Below are positions 13,063 to 25,000 of a DNA stretch of 64,000 nt, in pieces; position 1 is the first letter of the stretch, and each line of letters begins with the position of its first letter. Source of the DNA: Tilletiaria anomala UBC 951 (lineage: Eukaryota; Basidiomycota; Exobasidiomycetes; Georgefischeriales; Tilletiariaceae); the NCBI RefSeq assembly GCF_000711695.1, contig NW_013546929.1, positions 1 to 64,000 on the forward strand, written 5' to 3'. The position numbers and the translations under genes are program-made. The notes under the pieces are model-generated. The model was given only the letters and a program-made list of their open reading frames with translations, searched no databases and was not told the origin of the DNA.

Positions 13063-13560
13063 GATTACCGGAGGACCGCGATGGCTTGGCCTTAACCCCC
13101 ACACCGAGCCATGCAGGTGGCTGGGAATGACGCAGACGCTATGTACGAGGGTTGATCAATGGCTGATGACCAGCCCACCGAGACTCGAGACAATGGCATC
13201 GGGCGCTGGCTTGGTGCGTGGCACGCCGGCCCTGACACAGTGCTAGGACTCGCCCAAGCCTTATGTGCGTGTATTTATAGACTCCCGCCGCTTCGTGATG
13301 AGAACAATAGATACTCATCGCTTACCGAGACCAAAGTTGTGTGGAAGAGACAGAGTAGGCAAAAAGGGGGGGTGAGATGTGATAATGATGTCATACCGAG
13401 GCGAGCGCCGCCTGATTCGCTGTGCAGTGAGCTCCAATTTTATCAGGCTTATCCACATTCTCGTGTCCACTTTTGCTTGCAGCTGCGTCGATGTTGAGCT
13501 TTGGATGCCGCACTTTGCCACCCTCCACGCCAGCCATCCGATCAAGCGTTCAGACTGACC
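13063..13560. other. intergenic region, bHLH 3' end and YME2 promoter
   Basis: No independent gene is seen. The first 180 bases could hold a last coding exon of the bHLH gene (possible intron 13057-13116, then an open stretch to 13246), but its sequence matches no known feature. The rest is presumed 3' UTR and the promoter of the downstream YME2 gene. Confidence 0.35.
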
Positions 13561-16500
13561 ATGCTCGCAGCAGGCCTCAGGCTGTGGCCGCCGCCCGCGC
13601 GCTCTGTAAGGCCGTTGATAGCGTGGTCGTCCACCGTTGCCCCTACCCGAGGACCTACAGCGGATGCCCAAGGACCTCGCTCGGCATCATCATGCAATCA
13701 TCGAAATGAGGCTCAAGGGTCGCTGCGAGGCCTGCGCAAGCCTGCCTGTTCGGGGAATCAGAGGCTGACGGGTTTAGCTTTTACCAAAAGGCACTTTGCT
13801 TCATCTTCCATCCGTGACTTGGCTCAGGGCGCCGGAGTAACGCCCTTCGATCCTCTTCACTGCCCAATCTCTGTCAATGCGGATGGAATTGCCAATGAGC
13901 TGACGATGGCTTCTGGCTACCTGTAGTGAGCCGCCTACCTACCTGAATGCAAGGACGCACACTGATCTATGTCCTTCCGGCGGTTGACAGCTTCGACTCT
14001 TGCTTTCCAATCAAGCTGGGATGGTGGGATTTACGCAGCTACCTTGCCTCGGCAGAGCAGGGACTTCTGCTCGAGCGCATCAAGAACAGCATACCGCCTG
14101 AGGAAGAAGTTGGGCACGGCTTCAAGGTCCTCGGCGTTGAGGAGAGGTGAGCCGGTAGATCACCACTCGCTGTCCCGTAATGCTTGGTCTCATTTTAGCG
14201 TCTGTCGACGGCAGGATAAAGGATGGCGGCGCTTTCGTATCCTTTGCGTACAAGAAACACATCACAGAAGATCGAGATGTAGCGCTGCTTGAGATCGAGC
14301 GTTCCCTCAAGCGTAATCTTAAGCGATTTTACGACCCGAACACCATCATTCTCTTTAGTAAACCCTCGCTGCATGTCGTGCAAGGGCGCCCATGGAGAGA
14401 CGACCTGAACCGTTTCCCTGCGTCGCGCATCAAGGTGCAGCTGCAGGGTGGCGACATCAGCGAAGAAAGGATATGGGAGATTCTACGTCCGTACGGAAGA
14501 ATCAGCAACATCGAAAAGAAGCCGAACGAGGCCACGGTGACATTCAGTCGCATTCGAGGAGCTACATCCGCGCGCAATTGTGCACATGGAATGACGCTTC
14601 CTGACGGTCCGACGCTCGTTATCAACTACGAGAGGATCCTCCGCAGCAAGATGATGTGGGACTGGTTCTCCAACCACCCGAGGATCGTCTTTCCAGTCAT
14701 CTTGACCCTGCTCGGCACGATTACTTACGTCGTCTTCGATCCGATCCGCGCATGGTTCGTGGAGCAAAAACTGGAGAACACTTTCAATCTGGAGCAGTAC
14801 AAGCTTTACGGCTGGCTAAAGAAGACAACGGGGCAGCTTCTAGGCGAGGACTTCAAGGATATAGCTAAAGAGGACATATGGTGGGAGCGGCAGCAGGCTG
14901 CCAAAAATATCTCTGGCTTACTCAAAGAGACGCCTTCTACATTCATCACGGTCTCCGGTCCGCGAGGCTCCGGCAAAGGGCAGCTGATTGAGAGGACTCT
15001 CCAGGGCGATGTTCTGCACTTGGACATCGACTGCGACACGATCGCCAAAGCTGGTAAAGCAGACGCTGCTCTAGTCAACGCGCTGGCTGGCGAGACTGGC
15101 TACTGGCCTGTTTTTTCCTGGCTCAACTCTCTGAACAACCTGATCGACCTCGCAGCCGTTGGTCTGATCGGCTCAAAGGCCGGTTTCGCCGCGCCCATCG
15201 ATGCGCAGCTCCGCCAGGTCCTCGGCGTTGTGACATCTGCGCTTGTCTCCGTGAATGCAAGGGAAGCGAAGAAGGCTGAAAAGCGTGCCAAGAAAGCGGG
15301 AAAACGTGGACAGGAGGAGAATGAAAAGGCATTCTCAAAGCCCTCGGCGGCCGCTGCCGCTGCAATTGCTGCTACGCAGGCTTCTAAGCAAGACGAGAAA
15401 GGGGCGGCTGAGCTTAGCACAGGTGAGAACGGCAGTGACAAGAAAGGTAGCGGCCTTACGGACACCCTCGGGCAGGGCGTGAGTAAGCTCAAGAGCGCTA
15501 TTCTGGGTGAGGGCGAAGAGGCAAAGGCCACCAAGGAGGCTGAAGCCCAAGCGGCGCTCGAAGGAGAGAAGCAGGCTCGTGTCTCGCGAGACGAGTGGGA
15601 GATGGAGAAGGGACTCGCGTCAGAAGTCAGCCCAAGCGCAGCTCGGCGCATCCCAGTTGTAGTCATCAAGTCCTTCCATCATAAGGGTGTCAAGAACCCG
15701 GTATTATGGCAAACCCTGGCAGAGTGGTCCGCTGAGTTGGTCACCAATGGCATTGCCCACGTCGTTTTTGTCTCCGACAATCCGGTCGCAATGGGCAAGG
15801 AGCTGACCAAAGCCCTTCCCAATCGGCCATTCGAAGGCGTGCTACTCGCCGATGCGGATGAGCTGCGTGCGAGAAAGATTGTGTCTAGCAAACTGAGAGA
15901 GCTCATCGGCACTGCTCCGGAGGAGGAAGCGAGTCGCGGCATTACGGAGGAGCTCAAGCGGAAGCAGGAGCAGCTGGGCGCTGAAGATGATCTCAAATAC
16001 GGAGGCCTGAACCGCGAAACTGCCGAGTGCGTGGACAAGCTCGGTGGACGGCTTACTGATCTCGAGACGGTGCGTACTTCTTGAACAAAGCTGTTTTTAC
16101 GGCAGTCGATCTGAAGCTTTCTTTATCTCTCACGCACAGCTCATCCAAAAAGTCAGCTTGGGGCAGAATGTCAAGTCCGCCGTGGAAGACATCATCACCC
16201 GCACGGTCATCGAGCTGCGCAAGAATGCATTTGGTGACGACGTGGAGGACAGCAAAACGCTACCGTGGTCGCGTGGCCAAGCATGGACGATCGTCTCTTT
16301 GCTGGCAAGTAACGAAGAGCTGAACTACTACGGCACCTTGCACGATGCCTTCAAGGGGGACGAGGGTGCACTGAAAGCAATGGAGCAGGAGGAGATCATC
16401 TCTGTCCGCCACACCGATGGGCGTCCGTCCACGATTCGCGCGGGCAGGCCGGTGTTCCAGGAGGCGATCAAGCGACTGGTGGATGACCGCGTGTTTGCGA

Positions 16501-16739
16501 ACACGCAGCGCTTCTTGTCTAACGCTAGCGCTATCGCAAGCAACGAGGCGATCGTTCGTGAGGTGGAGCGCGAATTGCGCGACCTCGCTGAAGTGTATTC
16601 GGTGCGCACCGCTGACGTGGGAAAGGCTCGCGCTGTGTACCTGTTGGAGAAGATGGCAGATGCACACGCCAAGATCCAGCATTTCGACAAGGAGAATGCA
16701 GCGCTCAAGAAACGTCTCAACAGCCTGCAGGAAAGGTAA
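13561..16739 (+). CDS. YME2: mitochondrial escape protein 2 (YME2/RNA12 family)
   Basis: Inner mitochondrial membrane protein needed for maintenance of mitochondrial DNA and nucleoid structure in yeast. Exons: 13561-13925, 13991-14146, 14215-16069 and 16140-16739, about 991 residues. The Arg/Ser/Ala-rich N terminus suits a mitochondrial presequence. The family block YFDSCFPIKLGWWDLRSY is created by the first splice and continues with FKVLGVEERIKDGGAF across the second. An RRM-like domain lies at about 245-325, one membrane segment at about 331-350, and a P-loop GPRGSGKG at about 422-429. The C terminus ends in a coiled coil after an Ala/Lys/Glu-rich insertion. The protein is longer than yeast Yme2, mainly from the N terminus and that insertion. 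The in-frame ATG at 13501 is an alternative start. Confidence 0.9.
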
Positions 16740-16929
16740 AAATGCAACGTGCCGTAGTGTACTCTTAATATCCATACCACTCATTGTACACATGCAGTCT
16801 TAGCTCTAAATTTCGGGATCGTAGGCAATAATCCTGCACTAGGCAAATCGTATGTTTCAGATCAGGGCAAGGTAACATGGAATTCCCGAAACCAACAATG
16901 CGTGCTCGCCACAATTTCTGCGCTGGTCA

Positions 16930-17392
16930 CTACCTTGTTCTTTGAGATCCTGCACAGACGGGAAGGAAAAGCCATGCCACGTCAGACGCTCTACCTTGCC
17001 GTGACGTGAGGACGCTTTGCATGGAAGACTTGCGAAGGTCCTGTTCATCGACGAGATATTTATTGAGCTTCTCGAGGTTCTTGAACAGCGAGTAAACACC
17101 CCAATTGAGGTCGCCACTTCTGTCCATGGAGAGGGGCAGGCGGTAGTGGCACTCCTTACACACCTTCTGGACGACGGGCAACGCCTTGAGCTTGGCGCAT
17201 TCTGCCTTGCACCGCTCTCCCACAGCGGCGTCGGAGAGGATGGCGTCCTTGATTTATACCTGTGGAAGTCGTTAACAAGAGAGGAAAAATATAAATTCCA
17301 TTTGAGCAGCAGCGCAGCGCAAGAGACAGACTTGATCGCCCTTTGCGATACGAAGGCGGGGTTCTCACCAGGACGATGTGAGCGAACGACAT
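16930..17392 (-). CDS. possible small Cys-containing protein, not recognised
   Basis: Tentative model on the minus strand: exon 17392-17369 (MSFAHIVL), a good GTGAGA donor, exon 17247-16995, then a short last exon from 16949 to the stop at 16930. The middle exon encodes ERCKAECAKLKALPVVQKVC followed by KEC, a C-x3-C-x12-C-x2-C pattern, and then an amphipathic segment NWGVYSLFKNLEKLNKYL. It is about 100 residues long with no signal peptide. The acceptor of intron 1 ends CAAG rather than a pyrimidine-AG, which weakens the model. I recognise no family. It could be part of a longer minus-strand gene that includes frames at 17598-18182. Confidence 0.3.
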
Positions 17393-18167
17393 CTTGCTCG
17401 ATCGGGTATACGAGAAAACCAATTGACCTTCAATATGTCCGGGGCATGCGGCGACCATACGATGGAGGTCGAGCCGACGTGGCGAAGAGCGGGGGATATG
17501 GTCTACAACGTTGTAAGGCAAACAACTGTGTGTTGCCTTTCTTTATACGGTCACCTGTGCACGCTCAAACGAGTCCAGGTGCCAGGTCCGAGGTACGTCA
17601 TGCGAATTCCTGTGTATGCAAATGTACAGAGCAAACGACGCTCGAGCCAAGCCGCACTCTGACTAGGTGGCGGTACCAATAGTCTGTTGCGCCGAACTCC
17701 CTCCCAATCACGTGATCTTCAATATCACACTTGGTATCAATGGCCTGCCTGACATCCACGAGGTACTTCACAGCACGCCTAGCTCCTTGCACTTGCGAAT
17801 GCATGAACGAAATGGGAGCCCTGCTGCTCCGTTCAGAGCAGCTCATCAGGTGGCGCATCCATCGAAAGGCTGCTACCGCGTGCGCCGCGCCCTGGAAACC
17901 CAAGGTGACCTTGTTGGGAGGGCACTTGCTGCCTCGCCCTCGTCGGCGATGCTGACCCGGCTCAGCTACGAATAATCCCTTCCCGAGGGATGAGCGGCGT
18001 GCTGCGTACAGCTGACCAAAACGCAACGTGACCCCCACCGGCTGCTCAAGCCTCGAAAACCCTGCTCCCAGACGGTTGCCAGTACGAGAAACGCAAGCCA
18101 GCAACCGCGGAAGTGCGAACGCGCCGCCAGGCCGCGCCACGAGCCCCCTTGCACGGAAGCGCGAGAC
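17393..18167. other. unassigned region upstream of the STYX gene
   Basis: A minus-strand frame at 17598-18182 encodes 194 residues with an Arg-rich N terminus resembling a mitochondrial presequence, but no domain is recognisable and it runs across the start of the plus-strand STYX gene. It may be chance, an alternative 5' exon of the small gene to its left, or an antisense transcript. Nothing firmer can be said. Confidence 0.3.
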
Positions 18168-19204
18168 ATGACGGGGCAGCATACGGACACGTTTGAGCTG
18201 CCGCAGCTCGATTGGACGTGAGGCTAGAGCTGCATCAGATACTTTTCCTCGAGTCGTACCTGTTGACCCAGTTTAGGTGGCTTCTGCACCACGCGCAGGT
18301 ATGAGATGCGAAGAGAGTGTCAAGAAGTCGTCTCAGGCATATGGGTCGGACCTGCCGAATCAGGCAAGAACCTCGAGAACCTGCTGCGTCTCGACATATC
18401 CTCCATCGTTGTCTTGCGTTCTCCATGCGAGGCATTGTTCCTCAAGCCGCGCTTTCCAGATCAGTTCCAGTACCTTGTCCTCGACGTGCACGACCGACAA
18501 GACCAGAATCTGATCAGCATCTACCCGTCGTTCCGGGACTTTGTCGATGCGTCTCGCGTACAGGGCCAACGCGTGCTGATCCATGATGATGGCGGTATGA
18601 GCCGTGCGCCGGCAATGGCGGCCATGTCAGTTGGGAAGGCTCGGCGCGGAAATTGCAGTGCAGGCAAGCTGTCAATGCTAATCCCACTGGCTGTTCGCTT
18701 GCAGGTACGTTATCGACAAGCGCGCGCTCAAGTTTCAAGACGCGATATCTATGATACAGTATCGCCGCTATTGCATCCACATAAACCAGGTGATTAAATG
18801 ATCTGCTTACGCCTCTGATGTTCCAGCTGCGGAGGTATTCAGCCGCGTCCCTTCTCTCCACCTCCCACACTCGCTCACTCGCTCTTGCAGGGGTTCGTGC
18901 GGCAACTAAAAGAATTCGAAGCGGTCTGCCTTGCGCGTGATCAGTACAAGAAACATCAACAGACAGGAGAATCCGCGAAGGAGATGAATACCATCAAAGC
19001 TGCGCGGAGGCGAAGAGAAGAGAATGGCGACAGCAGCTTTGAGGCGTCAGTAGTGCTGCGCTTGTGGGCTCGATTCGGGAGCCCTACGGGGAGGCTGACC
19101 TGCTTTTCGTCTCTTTCCAATTGGTTAGAAGCGACAACTGGCGGCAACAGAAGAGAGGGAGGGAGGAAATGGAGGATGAGGAACGGGATGCAATGGAGAC
19201 TTGA
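18168..19204 (+). CDS. STYX: STYX-like catalytically dead dual-specificity phosphatase
   Basis: Five exons (18168-18217, 18299-18625, 18705-18789, 18891-19045, 19129-19204) give 230 residues. The conserved N-terminal block YEMRRECQEVVSGIWVGP is formed by the first splice and is typical of STYX. Strand and helix blocks VVLRSPCEALFLKPRFPD and FQYLVLDVHDRQDQN follow. The phosphatase P-loop reads HDDGGMSR (112-119): the catalytic Cys of HCxxGxxR is Asp113, so no phosphocysteine intermediate can form. Human STYX has Gly at this place and acts as a phosphoprotein-binding or competitor module. The helical end YRRYCIHINQGFVRQLKEFE is normal for the family. The tail is acidic. Partners here are unknown; a role as an F-box or MAPK binding competitor is only an analogy. 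Confidence 0.87.
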
Positions 19205-19521
19205 GACAGTGACCATGCATTTTCTCCTACTCGAGAGCATACCTTCATCAGTACTGTCACCGTTTCTGTAGCCCTAACAAGCATCACATTTAGCATGTGA
19301 TTATTCTCGCGGCATATCCAAAACATCCCGCTTCAATATAAGAACCCTTCAGCCGGGAAAGAAAAGTTCTGTAACCACATACCAAATTTGCATTATAACA
19401 TTACGCACGAGGGAAACTGCAAAGGGGTGGGTGAATGAGATGACAAGCTGCTGCAGAACAATCATTCTTGAAAGCAACAAAGGAAGCGAAATGGCCAAAT
19501 TCCGCGCTGCTGCTGCTACAA
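19205..19521. other. convergent 3' region between STYX and SUR2
   Basis: Shared 3' flank of two convergent genes, A/T-richer than the coding sequence around it. I see no gene, repeat or structured RNA in it. Confidence 0.5.
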
Positions 19522-21027
19522 TCATGAGGGCGCGTTCGTGCCAGCCTTCGCGTGGTGTTCGCCCGGGTCGGTCGTAACGAATGGATCTCGGACCGCGTCG
19601 ACGATCTCTTTTGGCGCAACATCGCGCTTGCGCAGGCCGTCGAAGGCGATGCTTGCCTGTGCGCCTGCACTGACAGCACTTGACTGGCACTCCCCTGCAC
19701 CCGTGCCAGCAACTTTATCGTCGCTCTTCTGGTACGCTTGGCTTTTGCGTGCGCGCTGCGCCTTGAGCTCCTTGAACTTTTCCGGGTTCATCTGGCTGCC
19801 GCACCACTTGTCCCAGACGATGAAATACGGTTGGCTGAAGTTGTACCGCAGCCCTTGCATCTCATGGTGCACGTTGTGGTACGCTGGGAGCGATAAAAAG
19901 TGGGGAGGAGCGTCAGCTCCAAGACGAGCAGGAGAAGTGCGAGCGGTCTACCTTTGGCCCGTGCTACTCACCTGCGGTGTTGGGGAACACCAAATGTAGC
20001 GGATCGATCCACCATGGGAACGCGTATCCGCCGTGGTCGTCGACAGTCTTCAGCGTCGAGAAGGCAAAGAGGAGGATGCCCTGTCGAACAGTCATAAACG
20101 AGAGTGTGTGCGAGACGACGGCTCCGAGAGAGTCAAGCAAAAGGCCTGAAGATGTGGGAAATGCTTAGTGTCTGTTTCGGCTAAAGGCACAGGACGTACG
20201 GACACGTAACACGGTGCCAGCTGTGAGGTTGCGGCATACACGCACCTTCCAAAGGGTGATTATACAGCGCCCCAAAAGCATAAGGAACGTAAAGTCTGTG
20301 GTGGTGGCTGTGGAAGTTGCGGTAGAGGAATCTGGACTGGTGGAACGCCCTGTGCCAGAAGTACTGCCAAGTGTCCATCACGATGCTTGATGGCAAATGG
20401 TATGGGAACAGTCAGCACGTGCGTCACAACGTACGCCCCGCCCAATGAGAATGGAACTCACAGGGCCAATGCGAACTGCGCGATCGGGACGCCCCACCAA
20501 TAGATCCACTCGCCGACGCCTGTCCCGAACGCAGTGAGCATCTGCATACCCTGCTTCATGCCAAAGATGTTGACAACGACCCTCGCGAGGCTGACGCCAA
20601 TGCTGCGTATATGCGCCTTGTGGTCCGCGAAGACCTGCTTGTGCACGACCTCGTCGTCCTCGAGGACAAAGATTCCTAGAGCAGTTTGGATGAGCTGTTG
20701 CACAAGGACCATGGCGACGACACGCGTCTTGGAGACCTTGTTGCGCTTCGTCACTTCCTCCGGCTCATGGATACGGTACTTTTCAAAGAACGGGTGCTGC
20801 CACTCGTCGAGAAAGTGGTACACCGTGCTCAGGCCCCAGTAGCATATGATCGGCAGGATGAGCGACAGGTACTTGTCCGAGATACCGTGCACGAGCGATG
20901 GCCGCTCAGCAAAGTACCATGGGTAGCTCGGCTGCTTCGGTGCGAGGTCGAGCGTCGCGAGCGGGTCGCTCGATGGCATGTGCGGCAGCAGGGAGCCGAA
21001 GCGCGAGGTCAAATTGTCCGCAGACAT
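19522..21027 (-). CDS. SUR2: sphinganine C4-monooxygenase (sphingolipid C4-hydroxylase)
   Basis: ER-membrane di-iron enzyme that hydroxylates C4 of dihydrosphingosine or dihydroceramide to make phytosphingosine. Exons on the minus strand: 21027-20462, 20385-20246, 20145-19972 and 19883-19522, 413 residues. The fatty acid hydroxylase His boxes are HRAFH (200-204), HSHHH (214-218) and HNVHH (296-300, completed by the last splice). The signature VDDHGGYAFPWW lies between the second and third boxes. Hydrophobic segments occur near residues 50-75 and 165-200. It is about 60 residues longer than yeast Sur2, from an N-terminal extension and a hydrophilic C-terminal tail. The intron 1 acceptor ends CAAG, less usual, but it restores the motif DTWQYFWHRAFH. 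Confidence 0.94.
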
Positions 21028-22010
21028 GGTTCAAATTGCGCGGTAGTAGTAGTAGTTTGCGATGCTCAGATGTAGGCAGAGCAGGGGTGGCGGCGTGAGC
21101 CCGCCGTCGATGGGTGTGCCAAGCAAAGCACGGAGATCTGATGCCGTGGGCCAGGCGCAGTGGTCTGCGGTCTTGGGAGATCGAGCCTGTATGCTATCTA
21201 CCTTACAGGACGCCGCAGGTGCGGGTGGAGAGCTGCACCCTGTTTCCTGCTGATTCGGTGCTCAACTGATCAAGACTGTGGACGAGGTAAGATGTGGTCG
21301 GGAGTGAATACGGACACATTGATGGAAGCGCACCAAGACACGGCACAGGCTGTCTCTGCAAACATGAAAGCGATCTCGTCGCCTTTGCTCGCCGTGACAC
21401 GGCGAGCATTCGATCTACTTTCTTTTTCCTTTCTTTTTCCTTTCTTTTTCCTTTCTTTTTCCTTTCTTTTTCCTTTCTTTTTCCTTTCTTTTCCGTTCTT
21501 TGTTTCATTATAGAATCTCTCGTTTGGCGCTTCGCTATTGACGGCGCAATCCTCATGGCTCAATGGAGACTCATATAGTAAGTACCCTACCACCCGAGAG
21601 AACATCTTCTGGCATTGACGCTTCCATGCTGGCCAAGTTGCGATGCGCACTGAGCCACCCAATTCCGGTCCTCTGCGCTTGCCTCCGTGTTGCGATGCCG
21701 TTGGAGACTACAGTGATTGGGCTCGGCGAGCAAACAAACCGTGTCCTTTGAGGTGACCGCGCAGCGATGCACACTGATCAATGTGCAAATGCTTCACTCG
21801 GATGAGGAAGCAATCCATATGCACGAGCGCGGTGTGTGCTACGAGAGTGGCGACGACTGATTGATGCGATTCCGGTACATTTGATTTGCGATAGATAGGA
21901 AGCAGCCAATGGCACCATACTATAGGATATATGAACACACAATGCATAGTAGCACTAGATCAGGAAGAAAGAAGGAAATCTAGCAAGCAAACAAAACATA
22001 ACCTATTGTC
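21028..22010. other. SUR2 promoter region and Zn2Cys6 gene 3' flank
   Basis: Left part is the presumed SUR2 promoter (the gene reads leftward) and the right part the 3' flank of the Zn2Cys6 gene. It contains one pyrimidine minisatellite, listed separately. Frames through the minisatellite encode only F/L/S or K/E/R repeats and are not genes. Confidence 0.45.
21418..21494. repeat. 11-bp pyrimidine minisatellite, 7 units
   Basis: A 77-base stretch of pure C/T on the plus strand, made of about seven copies of an 11-bp unit (TTTTTCCTTTC in one register), nearly perfect apart from the final copy. Such mirror-symmetric homopyrimidine tracts can form triplex DNA and vary in copy number. It lies about 400 bases upstream of the SUR2 start. 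Confidence 0.9.
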
Positions 22011-25000
22011 TCAGCGGGACTTTTGCAAACCGGTCTGAGTCGTCTTTCCGAAAACCATTTGCCACAGAAGATCATCGTTGAAGGACTGCGAGGGGTCCAA
22101 TGCTATCACTGGAACCTTAGCTGACCGTCCGTCGCCCATGCTGGCGATAGACCGCGCAGGTGTCGACGCAAGCGCGCCAAATGCAGCAGGTGAGCCGTTG
22201 CTGCTGCCATCGCGACTGCCACTGCCGCTTGCGAGCGCATGCAATGCGTCCGTACTGGTTGAGCCCGTGCATGATGGTGCGGGCGGCATGGCGGAAGACG
22301 CGCTAGGGAAACGCAGGACCTGCAGGACGTTCGCCGCTGTCGTCAGCGCAGGCGGCGGCCCCTCGTACGGCCAGACGAGCGAAGGGTAAAGCGCCGTATC
22401 AACCGGCGTCGCCGGCGTCTCGGACGACAGACATGTCGATCGCGAGATGCTACCAGGTGATGATTCTTTGTGAAGACCGGTGTCGACCTTTGATTGATGC
22501 GAATCGGTCAGATGCGACGGCCGCAGGGAACAGGTCTCACCGCGTGCGCGCGCTTGCTCCTCCTCGTTCATGCTTGCAGCGATCTCGATTAGGCGTGTAT
22601 ATCCGACGACGCCCGACTCGCCGTTCTCTTGCACGTGTCGCTCCTCCTCGTCCAGGAGCCGCTCTAAGAGACGCGCCGCTTTTGCCGTGCGCGGCTGCGT
22701 CTTGTCCAGCCAGCCGGCAGCGCGCCGGATTTTGGAGCGAATCATTATGCGGTCCAGACCAGTGGCACGCCGAGCCTCGGCGCTGTGGTCGGCATACAGG
22801 TCCAGCAGCAGCACAATGCATGCGCTGTAGACGTGATCCTGATTGATCCTGTAGGAAAGTGCGCAATCATGAGAGGTTGTCAGACAAGAGTACTGGGCCA
22901 ACACGTGCACACAGTCACCCTCACGCCAAAGAGTCGATGACTCGGCATCGCTTTCGGACCTTGTCGTGAATTTCGAGGATGACGTATGACAAGCTGATGC
23001 ATGAGCTTTGCACGCGTTTCTTCCCGAGATCGCTCCTGTGCAATTTGAGGAGCAGGCTGAAGACGAGCTGATGGAGGAGCCAGCGTTGCACTTCTGCGGC
23101 GCCCTTCTGCGTCTCCGACGGGCCCTCAAAGGGGATATCAAGCTGGAAGAAGCTCGGCAGCTGCTTTAGGAAGAACTGGTACTGCTCGTCCAGGATGGCG
23201 CGATTTCCCTGGTTCCATACGCGGCTCGAGCCGCCTTTCTGCGCCTGCTCGTTGAGCATGTCGATAGAGCCTCTAACGATGTGCGACAGGTGGATCTTGG
23301 CGATGAACATGTACGTCTCGGTCCACTCGTCAAAGGGCCGCGACGGCGCGAACGGGACTTGGCGCATGTCGACATCCTTGAGATTCAATGGCGGCCGCGT
23401 GGTGATCTGCTCGGGGAGAAACGTGTACGTGCGCGTCGACTGCCCCAACGACCAGTCTCGCGAGACGACGTGCCAAAAGACGCGAACAGCCATCTCCTTG
23501 CGCCTGCACTGCTCAACGGTCGTGCCTGGCTCGTAGCCAAGCATGGACAGGCTGCCGAGCTTGTTGAGCTCCATGCGGATCACGCCACGCCGGAGGATGT
23601 CGTCGAGGAACGCAGAGTAGTCGGCATCGTCGAGACCTTGGCCACTCAGCAGGATCAGTGCTTGTAGGCCTTCAAGCGAGGCGATTGCCATGTTCTGCTC
23701 AAGCGCGAGACATTCGCGGCCCGCATTCCGGAAGAGCATCAGCTTGCCCTTGTTCCAGTGCTTCATTGTGGCAGGCAGTGTCCGCCGCACGGTGCCAACG
23801 CCAGGGTAGAACTGGATCGCGACGGAGATGGCCATGCAGAAGAGCGCAAGCTCGTTCATGTCGTTCCAGCCATCAGCGTACTGGTGCGTCCGGTGGATGA
23901 AGCGCTCGATATTCTCCACGACCTCGGGAACCCAGATGCATCGGTCGAACATACCCATCGCACGGATAGGCTGGAGGAAAAAGAAGCGGGGGAGCGTCAG
24001 TTAGCAGGTGTGAGGATATCCTTTGATGGCATTTCACTTTGGCCGCGACTGTACTCACCCAGCAATACCGGAGGAGATCTGCCCGGACCTGTGGCCCTAG
24101 TTCCGCAAGCAACGACCTGACACTCTCGACAAGGTGCACACGCGCTTCTTGATTTTCGTTCTTTTCCCAAAATGCATTCGGTCTCTCTCTGAGTTTGGCC
24201 CCTCCAAACTCGTTCATGTACGCGACGACGGTCCTGTGCGAGTTACCTTGCTGGCGTAACGGGGATCCTGTGTTGGGCGACGTGACCGCAGCGGTCATGG
24301 TCGTCGGTGCGAGCATGGAAATGCCACTGCTGTTCGGCATGTCTGCCGTACACGGGTGCACGCCCGTAATGGCGACCGGGGTGAAGCTGAGGGCTTCGCG
24401 GATAATGTACTCTTCGAGGAAGGCAGCGGTACCCTCGACCTTGTGCTGCCTGATCGACTGGGTGGCGTGCGTGGAGCCGGTGCGCGCAAGCAGGCGCTCG
24501 AGCTCGACGATGCGCTGCTTGAGCACTTCCAGCGCCTCAGGATCCTTGTCCCCCGATCCGCCAGCTTCGTCGGCGCCGCCATCGAAAGATGCGTCCCCCT
24601 TGCGCTTCTTGGGCTGCCGGGGAGCACGCTCCTCCTTGTGGCATTCGTGCTCCAGCTTCTTGACGATGCAGTTTGAGCACGGCACTTGCTGATCGCATTT
24701 GAGCTTCTTTGCACGACACCGAGCGCAGCTGGGCGTCAGCTTCGGCTTGCAAAAAGTCGCACGTGCAGCTGTAGCAGGACTTTTATTCCCATTGGCGGTC
24801 CCGTTCCCTGCTTGTGAGTCGCTCGCCTCGCCTTGCGCGCTTTCCCTGCTAGCCAATCGCTCCTTCCGCCCGACACTGTTGGCGGGGAAGGAATCATCTA
24901 GCTTCAGGTCATGCGAGTTCGACGAATCTCCCGCATGCTGCGGAGATCTATGCTGCTGCTGGTGGCGCTGATGTTGGTGTGGGTGCTGGTACTGCTGATG

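Noticed and set aside
21418-21556. K/E/R- or F/L/S-repeat proteins encoded by the pyrimidine tract
   Set aside because: Simple translation of the minisatellite; no conserved flanks or gene structure.
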